Below are positions 1 to 5,474 of a stretch of DNA of 7,729 nt, one piece after another. Position 1 is the first letter of the stretch. Each line of letters starts with the position of its first letter. The position numbers and the translations under genes are program-made. Source of the DNA: Clostridia bacterium (GTDB taxonomy: Bacteria > Bacillota > Clostridia > Oscillospirales > CAG-272); NCBI GenBank assembly GCA_024408015.1, contig JAKSVJ010000050.1, forward strand, positions 1-7,729, in the 5' to 3' direction. A model generated the notes under the pieces. It was not told where the DNA came from and did no database searches. It worked only from the letters and a program-made list of their open reading frames with translations.

Positions 1-1322
1 GTTGTTGCAGTTGTCGCCGTTGTCGATGTTGTAGGCGTTGTTGCAGTTGTTGCCGCTGTTGATGTTGTAGGTGTTGTTGCAGTTGTCGCTGTTGTCGATG
101 TTGTAGGCGTTGTTGCAGTTGTTGCCGTTGTCGATGTTGTAGGCGTTGTTGCAGTTGTCACCGTTGTTGATGTTGTAGGTGTTGTCGACTGTCCATGTTC
201 GGCACTCATGATAAGGTGAAACTCTCTTCCAACATAAGTTGCGCCAATATTAATTGTGCCTGTATAACCAAGGTCATTAACCAACTTATTAACTACGCTA
301 TTATACCATGAGAAAATATTTCCCTTGTTTGTTCCAATAACGAATATTTTTGCAACACCAGTGGTTGAAATTCCACTCTTTACATAGTTGTACACTTCAT
401 TTTCGTTCTCTACATATGGAGCACTATCTTTTACATACACTATTCCGCCATTTTTTAGAAAATAATTATTTGCTGTAGCAGTGCATAGCGGAACATCATA
501 TACCATTTGAGTAATATGATCTTCACTCATTGTATCAGTAGTAACGTTTAAATATCCGTGGAAAATATCTCCATTTTGATCATCCCAAGTAACATCTGTT
601 AGATAATACTCTCCATCAAGTAAAACAATATTCCACATATGTCTATCGGTCTGAGCTGTAGCTACATTATATGACAAACCAGTAACTACACTAGATGATA
701 TGCCAACTTGTTTCAACAAATATTGATAAGCCTTCGCATATCCTTGACATACAGCAGAGCCCTCTACCAATGCACCATACGCATTGTATATATTCTCTCC
801 TGACAACGAATAATCATAAGTCACAGTTTTACACAAAGCATCATGTATTCTTAGCGATTTTTCATAATCACTCATTTCGTTAGTTACCCCTGACAATGCT
901 ATACAAGCTTTCACAGCATTATCAAAAGCAGTTTTGTATGATGAAGCATTAAGCTTATTGTACGCCGGATTAGCTTTTACTACAGGAAAACCTTCAGCAT
1001 TTTGATAGTACACAGGTGTACTGTTTCTTTCAAAATAATACCATTCTGGATGATCATTTTCCAATGCTGTGTAGATATAATTAGAAAAAGTCTCCATCGG
1101 AATCAATGTTGAAAAATCAACTGTTGTCAATCCTGCGTCGATTGCTGCCTCAAACTCGTCATAGGTCTTCACCAAATCCGCGCCACCAGGCATTTTAGAA
1201 AGCATATATCTACCATATTTTGATAAATCCACACTTTCGGCAAACACTCCTATGGACAAAATAGATAAAGCAAATGAAACTACTATAACTAGCAGAACGA
1301 ACCTAGATAAATTACGTTTCAT
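1..1322 (-). CDS. Secreted transglutaminase-like protein with Thr-rich repeat tail (3' end missing)
   Basis: The frame is open from the ATG at 1322 to the left edge (440 codons seen, no stop). Residues 1-28 look like a signal peptide: MKR, a long hydrophobic core, then a likely cut after VFA (28/29). A transglutaminase-like core lies at about 150-260. Its Cys-His-Asp triad is C192 in GSAVCQGYAKAY, H228 in DRHMWNIV and D243 in LTDVTWDD, the usual pattern of bacterial secreted transglutaminase-core proteins. These may crosslink or cleave surface proteins; the substrate here is unknown. From residue 380 the protein becomes a Thr-rich repeat (TTPTTSTTATTA type), probably a stiff, perhaps glycosylated linker to the wall or to a further domain outside the window. 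A site GGAGAGGGG lies 7 nt before the ATG. The start overlaps the end of the upstream gene by 11 bp, suggesting translational coupling. It is the last visible gene of a five-gene operon. Family call is confident, role is not. Confidence 0.88.
   Translation of the reverse strand, partial: MKRNLSRFVLLVIVVSFALSILSIGVFAESVDLSKYGRYMLSKMPGGADLVKTYDEFEAAIDAGLTTVDFSTLIPMETFSNYIYTALENDHPEWYYFERNSTPVYYQNAEGFPVVKANPAYNKLNASSYKTAFDNAVKACIALSGVTNEMSDYEKSLRIHDALCKTVTYDYSLSGENIYNAYGALVEGSAVCQGYAKAYQYLLKQVGISSSVVTGLSYNVATAQTDRHMWNIVLLDGEYYLTDVTWDDQNGDIFHGYLNVTTDTMSEDHITQMVYDVPLCTATANNYFLKNGGIVYVKDSAPYVENENEVYNYVKSGISTTGVAKIFVIGTNKGNIFSWYNSVVNKLVNDLGYTGTINIGATYVGREFHLIMSAEHGQSTTPTTSTTVTTATTPTTSTTATTATTPTTSTTATTATTPTTSTAATTATTPTTSTTATTAT
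3..182 (-). repeat. 36-bp tandem repeat, five units, inside the transglutaminase gene
   Basis: Five consecutive 36-bp units cover 3-182, and the array may continue past the left edge. The period is clear from the recurring plus-strand codon agg (Pro on the minus strand) at 33, 69, 105, 141 and 177. Each unit encodes twelve residues of the pattern TTPTTSTT(A/V)TTA, with one T-to-A change in the fourth unit counted from the protein's N-terminal side. Units differ by only a few bases (for example gtc/gtt, gcc/gct, tca/cac changes), so the array looks recently expanded or homogenised. Because 36 is a multiple of three, gain or loss of units keeps the frame. Confidence 0.93.
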
Positions 1323-1887
1323 CAGTTTTCCCCTCTCCATCATCTTTTTTCTTTACGATACCAGTCTGTACAAACTTAACAAATTTCATACCTTTAAATG
1401 ATAGCTCACCTATAGCGCCAACATCGAAATTATTATAGTAATACTCATCAACATTATACTCATTGATTGTATCATCATCTAGATTTTTAAACGCCATCTT
1501 ATATGCAACAATAGATATGTCATATTTATCTTCTTCACTCACAGTAGGTTGCTGTTCGCTATTTTCAACATTTGTTGTAGTTGTGTCAATTTGGTCACTT
1601 GAAGTTGATTTTTGCTCAGAAACTTCGCCAACATCCGTTTCAACTTCTTTATTTTGCATATTTGCTTGCTTTTCAAGTTCGATTTTTTCAATATAACTCT
1701 TTTTGAATTTTTTCGAGTATCTAACTCTTTTTCCAACAATCTCCACTTCCACTGTTTCTTTTTTCTTGTTCTTAATAACATTCTTGTTGAAAGTTTTAAT
1801 TGACTTAACAATTATGAAAGTGAAAATGCCCGCAAATATTACCACAAAAGCAATTAACAAAATAATCTCATAAATATCAGTCTCCAA
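1312..1887 (-). CDS. DUF2500-like single-pass membrane protein with low-complexity insert
   Basis: About 191 residues. A hydrophobic segment near the N-terminus (about residues 8-27 from the TTG) is followed by a Lys-rich stretch, then VEVEIVGKRVRYSKK. The C-terminal part contains FDVGAIGELSFKGMKFVKFV. This order (TM helix, short basic segment, beta-strand with a VxxKR motif, final GxLxxKGxxFxxF) resembles the DUF2500/YhhM family, whose E. coli member ends in GTLSYKGTRFVSFV. YhhM is about 119 residues; the extra length here is a roughly 55-residue Ser/Thr/Gln/Glu-rich region in the middle, probably disordered. Function of the family is unknown. A GTG at 1896 is in frame, but the ribosome site GGAGG runs into it, whereas TTG at 1887 lies 8 nt after that site, so I chose TTG. 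It overlaps both neighbours by 11 bp, as expected inside an operon. Confidence 0.62.
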   Translation of the reverse strand: METDIYEIILLIAFVVIFAGIFTFIIVKSIKTFNKNVIKNKKKETVEVEIVGKRVRYSKKFKKSYIEKIELEKQANMQNKEVETDVGEVSEQKSTSSDQIDTTTTNVENSEQQPTVSEEDKYDISIVAYKMAFKNLDDDTINEYNVDEYYYNNFDVGAIGELSFKGMKFVKFVQTGIVKKKDDGEGKTDET

Positions 1888-2461
1888 TATTAGCACCTCC
1901 CTGTCTTACACTATTGATGAATCTATTTCCATTTTCTTTTAACCAATTTCTTTTTAATTTATAGTCAGGAATAATCTTTTCCACTTCATTCCAAAATTTT
2001 TTGGAATGATTATGCTGTTTTATATGACATAACTCGTGAACAACAACATAATCCAAAATATCTTCTGGCATTGCTGCCAAAAGAATATTAAAGTTTAAAT
2101 TGTTTTTTGAACTGCAACTCCCCCATCGTGTCTTTTGACATCGATATGAAACCTTATAATACTCTACGCCTATTAGTTTCGAGTAGTATTCCAACTTATT
2201 TGGGAGTATTGCTCTAAGTTTTTTATTCAACTCATTCAAATCTTCTTTTGAAAAGTCTTCCAATTCTTCAGATGAATCCAACTTATTCTTGGCTTGTTGA
2301 ATATGTTTTACTATCCATGAACGTTTTTGATTAACAAAATCATCAATAGTCTTTGTATTCATACGTCTTGGGGCTCTAACTAATACCGAGCCATCATTTT
2401 TTATTTCTATAGATAATGTTCTTCTATCACTCTTAATTATTTTATATTCAAATTCAGTCAT
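1877..2461 (-). CDS. YgjP/DUF45-family zinc metallohydrolase (M48-like fold)
   Basis: 194 residues, full length for this family. The zinc site HELCH spans H142-H146 with the third ligand H152 in HNHSKKFW, and E143 is the catalytic acid/base. Upstream lies the family signature RCQKTRWGSCSS (107-118) followed by LNFNILLAAMPEDILDYVVVHE. The N-terminal part, with IKSDRRTLSIEI and VLVRAPRR, is the usual beta-rich YgjP start. These proteins are often labelled metallopeptidases by fold, but the E. coli relative YgjP has been reported to be a UTP pyrophosphatase, so either activity is possible here. No signal peptide, so it is probably cytoplasmic. The ATG overlaps the end of the Nudix gene by 8 bp (ATGACTGA) and has no clear ribosome site, so it is probably translated by coupling to the Nudix gene. 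Family call is firm, substrate is open. Confidence 0.88.
   Translation of the reverse strand: MTEFEYKIIKSDRRTLSIEIKNDGSVLVRAPRRMNTKTIDDFVNQKRSWIVKHIQQAKNKLDSSEELEDFSKEDLNELNKKLRAILPNKLEYYSKLIGVEYYKVSYRCQKTRWGSCSSKNNLNFNILLAAMPEDILDYVVVHELCHIKQHNHSKKFWNEVEKIIPDYKLKRNWLKENGNRFINSVRQGGANIGD
1896..1902 (-). promoter_or_regulatory. Ribosome binding site deciding a TTG start at 1887
   Basis: The minus strand reads AGGGAGG here. It ends on the first base of the in-frame GTG at 1896, which is too close for that codon to be used. The next start-type codon in frame, TTG at 1887, is 8 nt downstream, an ideal spacing. The site lies within the last codons of the YgjP-like gene. Confidence 0.6.
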
Positions 2462-3050
2462 TTTTTGTGAATCTCGAAAAAGTCTTCCCGTCTCTTGTGA
2501 TCGTTTCTATCCATTCTCTAAATGGTCTAGCCCAAATTTTTGTAGGCGTCTTCTTATCGGCATAAATGACTAGAAGATCAGGCTTTCTTGTATCAATAGC
2601 AATGTCCTTTACCTGATATTCGTTACCTTTGAAATGGCGATACTCATCACATGCATTTGGTATTTTCTTTATTTCCGCCAATATTTCAGTGTCAGCCGGA
2701 CAAAAATCATAATTGTCTATTTTTTCTTTTTCAATCCAATCAGCAGCATTATGCTCAAGCAACTTTATCTTCGCTTTATCTTTCACCAAACAATTAAATA
2801 AGTTCAAATGAATGGTAATATCAGGATACTCATGAACAACTTCAAAAAACAGAGTCCCAACCTCAATTTCAATGTCCAATTCCTCTTTGCATTCTCTAGC
2901 AAGTGCTTCTTCTAAGCTTTCACCTTTTTCAACTTTACCACCAACAAACTCCCACAAAAGAGCTCTGGCTTTGTTTGCAGGTCTTTGACATATTAGAAAC
3001 TTATTACCATCCCATATTAGAGCAGCTACAACTTCAACAACGTTTTGCAA
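2454..3050 (-). CDS. Nudix hydrolase (MutT-like) fused to a C-terminal DUF1653 domain
   Basis: 198 residues. The N-terminal 130 residues are a MutT-like Nudix domain. The Nudix box runs from G38 to I60 (G38, E44, R52-E53, E56-E57), with Asp at the usual Gly position 59, a common variant. EVVAALIWDGNKFLICQRP and LLWEFVGGK are typical of enzymes that clean oxidised nucleotides such as 8-oxo-dGTP from the pool. From about 137, YRHFKGNEYQVKDIAID continues through LVIYADK, IWARPFREW and SRF, which matches DUF1653, a small domain of unknown function normally found alone. Fusion to Nudix may give substrate or partner binding (inference). The start is TTG at 3050, 9 nt after GAGAGG; an ATG at 3055 is in another frame that stops after nine codons. 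The gap to the upstream gene is 14 bp. Substrate specificity cannot be read from sequence. Confidence 0.88.
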   Translation of the reverse strand: MQNVVEVVAALIWDGNKFLICQRPANKARALLWEFVGGKVEKGESLEEALARECKEELDIEIEVGTLFFEVVHEYPDITIHLNLFNCLVKDKAKIKLLEHNAADWIEKEKIDNYDFCPADTEILAEIKKIPNACDEYRHFKGNEYQVKDIAIDTRKPDLLVIYADKKTPTKIWARPFREWIETITRDGKTFSRFTKND

Positions 3051-3059
3051 ATCATTTAA

Positions 3060-3065
3060 CCTCTC
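3060..3065 (-). promoter_or_regulatory. Ribosome binding site for the Nudix TTG start
   Basis: The minus strand reads GAGAGG, its first G being the last base of the upstream gene's TAG stop. It lies 9 nt before TTG at 3050. No in-frame ATG or GTG lies between this site and the conserved EVVAALIW strand, so TTG is the best start. Confidence 0.65.
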
Positions 3066-3391
3066 TAGAATGATTTTTCGGTCATTTTCTTAACCAGCCA
3101 CTTTTCAGCTGTTCTTACACCCTGTTCAGAGGCCTCAAAAACTTCAGAATCACCGTCAACTATTTTCACATCAGAATTCCAAGGATTTCTATACCAATAC
3201 TTTGCATTTAATTGCATAATGCTATCTGGGTCTTCTTCATCTTTTGTCAACCATAGCTTATAGCAAAAAGTTACAGTATTAAAACAGCCAGTTTCAGGAT
3301 TAGTTCCAATTGAACCTGTATATGTATTACCCTTTTTTGTATTGTCATAATTACCATAAAAATAAACAAATGGTGGTATTTTGAATTCCAT
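3065..3391 (-). CDS. Protein of unknown function, first gene of the operon
   Basis: 108 residues; I do not recognise the family. It is rich in aromatic residues and probably mostly beta: IPPFVYFYGNYDNT, then YTGSIGTNPETGCFNTVTFCYKLWL, an acidic turn (DEEDPDS), LNAKYWYRNPW, and a C-terminal helix-like end FEASEQGVRTAEKWLVKKM. Three Trp and seven Tyr in a small protein suggest a compact fold, possibly ligand binding. No signal peptide or membrane segment. The ATG at 3391 is preceded by AGGGG with an 8-nt spacer, and a good promoter lies about 35 bp upstream. It is separated by only 14 bp from the Nudix-DUF1653 gene, so the two are probably expressed together, but nothing in the sequence gives it a role. 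Confidence 0.8.
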   Translation of the reverse strand: MEFKIPPFVYFYGNYDNTKKGNTYTGSIGTNPETGCFNTVTFCYKLWLTKDEEDPDSIMQLNAKYWYRNPWNSDVKIVDGDSEVFEASEQGVRTAEKWLVKKMTEKSF

Positions 3392-3424
3392 GATAGTCGC
3401 CCCTAAATATAAAGATACATATTA

Positions 3425-3453
3425 ATTATACATATAGGCATCAGTGATTACAA
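3425..3453 (-). promoter_or_regulatory. Sigma-A-type promoter for the leftward five-gene operon
   Basis: On the minus strand TTGTAA (3453-3448) is followed after 17 nt by a perfect TATAAT (3430-3425). Transcription should start near 3418, leaving a leader of about 27 nt before the ATG at 3391. The region just upstream holds T- and A-tracts that could act as an UP element. Confidence 0.75.
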
Positions 3454-3537
3454 TGTTTTTTAACAAAAAATACAACCAAAAAAGAAATAGCATGAAAACA
3501 AAGTGAGAATTAGTACTTAGACTCTACCTTTAGCACA

Positions 3538-3566
3538 TTGATTTTTTAACCAATAAATGTTAAAAT
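3538..3566 (+). promoter_or_regulatory. Extended -10 promoter for yhaM
   Basis: TTGATT (3538-3543), a 17-nt spacer and TAAAAT (3561-3566), preceded by TG at 3558-3559 in the extended -10 position. The start point should be near 3573, giving a leader of about 38 nt to the ATG at 3611. It diverges from the leftward operon promoter; the two -35 boxes are 84 bp apart. Confidence 0.65.
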
Positions 3567-3610
3567 TAATGCATAATCACATTCAATACAAGAAAATTGA
3601 GGTAACTTAT

Positions 3611-4555
3611 ATGCACTTTTTTATAAATGAACTAAACGCTGGAAATCTCATCAAAAGTTTTTATATTATGAAAGACGGTGACGTCAAAACCACAGCCACA
3701 GGAAAAACATATCTAGCTTGTACTCTAGCGGACATGTCTGGAACAATAGAAGCTAAAATGTGGAACTATGCAGGAAAAATCGATAAATCATGCGCTGGTA
3801 AAATTGTGTATATTGAAGGTACTATTCAAGAGTATCAATCGGCAAATCAATGTGTGTTAACAGCAATTAGATTAGCAACAGAAAACGATTCATATGACAA
3901 AATTGACCTTGTGCCATCTGCTCCAATTAATGTTAGAGAAACCTTTGATGACTTAATACAAATAATAATGTCAATAGATGACGATGATTACGGAAATGTA
4001 TGCAAAGCAATTGTAAAAAAACATGCTCAGCAAATAAAAACCTATCCTGCAGCAAAATCTGTGCATCACTCATTTCTCAATGGACTATTGATGCATACAT
4101 ACAATATGGCAAAGTCTGCTGATTTTCTTGCTGACATCTATTGTAATTGTATTAACCGAGATTTACTTATTGCCGGTACAATTCTACATGACATTGGTAA
4201 AATTGTTGAGTTTGAAATATCAGAACTAGGTCTTGTTAGTGATTACTCTCTAGAGGGAAAACTACTTGGACACTTAGTTATTGGATGTAAGGAAATTGCC
4301 GAATGTTGTAAGGAATTAAATATTCCTGAAAGTAAGGGGATTTTGTTGCAACATATGATTGTCTCTCATCACGGTAAGCCGGAATATGGTGCTGCGGAAA
4401 TGCCACAAATAGCTGAAGCTGAATTGTTATCATGGATTGACATGATAGACAGTAAAATGGAAATATATGATGAGACGTTTAAAAACATGGATAACAATAC
4501 ATTTAGTGATAGAATTTTCGCGCTAGACGGCAGGTCTCTTTACAAGCATGATTAG
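3611..4555 (+). CDS. yhaM: 3'-5' exoribonuclease YhaM (OB fold plus HD domain)
   Basis: 314 residues from this start, the same length as B. subtilis YhaM, and alignable along its whole length. YhaM trims RNA (and single-stranded DNA) from the 3' end in a metal-dependent way and shares RNA turnover with PNPase and RNase R. Residues about 10-90 form the OB fold that binds nucleic acid (DGDVKTTATGKTYLACTLAD, GTIEAKMW). The HD domain follows: H162 in LLMHTYN, H193-D194 in ILHDIGK, H221 in LLGH, H253-H254 in SHHGKPE, D277 in WIDMID. The C-terminal FSDRIFALDGRSLYK is typical of the family. Start choice: GAGG lies 8 nt before 3611; an in-frame ATG at 3557 lies inside the promoter just before the -10 box and has no ribosome site. 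Cytoplasmic. A single gene with its own promoter; the next promoter begins 65 bp after its stop. No clear terminator follows. Confidence 0.95.
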   Translation: MHFFINELNAGNLIKSFYIMKDGDVKTTATGKTYLACTLADMSGTIEAKMWNYAGKIDKSCAGKIVYIEGTIQEYQSANQCVLTAIRLATENDSYDKIDLVPSAPINVRETFDDLIQIIMSIDDDDYGNVCKAIVKKHAQQIKTYPAAKSVHHSFLNGLLMHTYNMAKSADFLADIYCNCINRDLLIAGTILHDIGKIVEFEISELGLVSDYSLEGKLLGHLVIGCKEIAECCKELNIPESKGILLQHMIVSHHGKPEYGAAEMPQIAEAELLSWIDMIDSKMEIYDETFKNMDNNTFSDRIFALDGRSLYKHD

Positions 4556-4620
4556 TGAATTTTAAACAAATATTTGTATTAATTGGCCACTTTTTTTAAT
4601 GCACTTTTCATGAGTTTTTG

Positions 4621-4649
4621 TTGACTATTATCAATTTATGATGTATAAT
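4621..4649 (+). promoter_or_regulatory. Near-consensus promoter for the MinD-like/MgsA-like pair
   Basis: TTGACT (4621-4626), a 17-nt spacer and a perfect TATAAT (4644-4649). The predicted start near 4656 gives a leader of about 29 nt. This is the best promoter in the window, suggesting steady, fairly strong expression of the pair and perhaps of htpG beyond it. Confidence 0.82.
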
Positions 4650-4667
4650 TAGGTTAATTAAGTTGAA

Positions 4668-4673
4668 GGGTGG
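4668..4673 (+). promoter_or_regulatory. Ribosome binding site of the MinD-like gene
   Basis: GGGTGG preceded by AA. It overlaps an in-frame GTG at 4670, which therefore cannot be the start it serves, and lies 11 nt before the ATG at 4685. The spacing is a little long, but 4685 also fits the usual short N-terminus of MinD proteins. Confidence 0.55.
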
Positions 4674-4684
4674 TTATCAGTTAT

Positions 4685-5461
4685 ATGTCTACAAAAACTC
4701 AAGTAATTCTCTTCACTTCATGCAAAGGTGGCGTTGGCAAGTCCACTGTTTGCGCCAACCTTGCGATGACTATGGCAAACATGGGTAAGAAAATACTACT
4801 CATTGACTGCGACTTTGGTAATAGATGTTTGGATTTAGTAACTGGATTATCAGATGAAGCAGTTTACGACATTGGTGATGTTTTAAAAAGAGAGATAGAA
4901 CCAGAACGTGCCATAATAGTCGATAGTAGAAATAACAATATTTCATTTATAGCAGCTCCATATGATTTTGATTTTCAAGTTTCTTTAAATCAATTTAAGA
5001 ACACAATCAAATGGTATGTTGACTCAGGAAAATATGACTATGTTTTCTTGGATACACCAGGTGGCGTTGGAGATCCACTACTATTTGCATCTATAGTAGC
5101 AGACATTGCATTTATTATAGTAATGCCAACAAAAGCAGCTGTTCGAGCTGCAGATAGGACTGCATCATATCTCTATGGTAAAGGTGTGACTAAACAAAGA
5201 CTTATTGTTAACCAATTGTGTGGAAAAAATATAAATGCAGCTAAAAAGCAAATTTTAGATATTATTGATGGATCAAGAGTAAATCTTATCGGCGCTATAC
5301 CATATGATTATGAAGTTATTTCAGCGGGAAATACTGGAGCTCTTGTAGATGAATTCAATAATAAATTTGTAGAGCAAGCATTTACAACTGTTGTCCGTAG
5401 ATCGATGGGAGAGGCAATCCCGTTGTTTTATAACATAAAGAAGATTAATAAATCAAGATAA
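4685..5461 (+). CDS. MinD-like ParA/Mrp-family ATPase
   Basis: 258 residues. The deviant Walker A motif KGGVGKST is at 14-21 with the signature Lys14 and Lys19; the switch region LIDCDFGNRCLDLVTGL has D41 and D43; Walker B/switch II is FLDTPGG with D123. VRAADRT, LIVNQL, LIGAIPYD and RRSMGEAIPL follow MinD closely. MinD proteins are membrane-cycling ATPases that place the division site with MinC and MinE or DivIVA. Here no minC or minE is visible beside it. The protein ends 11 residues after GEAIPL (FYNIKKINKSR), shorter than the usual MinD tail with its amphipathic membrane helix; this short basic tail may bind membrane weakly or not at all. It has its own strong promoter and is 13 bp from an MgsA-like gene. 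ATPase residues look intact, so it is probably active. It could be a division MinD, but a diverged paralog with another cargo seems as likely; hence no symbol. Confidence 0.87.
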   Translation: MSTKTQVILFTSCKGGVGKSTVCANLAMTMANMGKKILLIDCDFGNRCLDLVTGLSDEAVYDIGDVLKREIEPERAIIVDSRNNNISFIAAPYDFDFQVSLNQFKNTIKWYVDSGKYDYVFLDTPGGVGDPLLFASIVADIAFIIVMPTKAAVRAADRTASYLYGKGVTKQRLIVNQLCGKNINAAKKQILDIIDGSRVNLIGAIPYDYEVISAGNTGALVDEFNNKFVEQAFTTVVRRSMGEAIPLFYNIKKINKSR

Positions 5462-5474
5462 GGATGGTGGCTTT

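Noticed and set aside
1..182. 36-bp periodic repeats that could be mistaken for a CRISPR array
   Set aside because: The units are contiguous with no spacers and code for a regular Thr/Pro/Ser repeat in frame with the transglutaminase gene.
695..883. Short plus-strand open frame inside the transglutaminase gene
   Set aside because: It lies opposite the conserved catalytic core on the other strand, and the translation shows no family features.
3557..3610. In-frame ATG giving an 18-residue longer YhaM
   Set aside because: It lies just before the -10 box of the promoter, upstream of the predicted transcription start, has no ribosome site, and the extension is absent from the 314-residue family length.
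4566..4597. Palindrome ACAAATATTTGT followed by a seven-T run after yhaM, as a terminator
   Set aside because: The stem is short and AT-only apart from one G-C pair, leaves almost no loop, and the T-run is 13 bases away, so it is not a convincing intrinsic terminator.
4670..4684. GTG start for the MinD-like gene
   Set aside because: The ribosome site overlaps this codon; ATG at 4685 is the first usable start and gives a normal MinD N-terminus.
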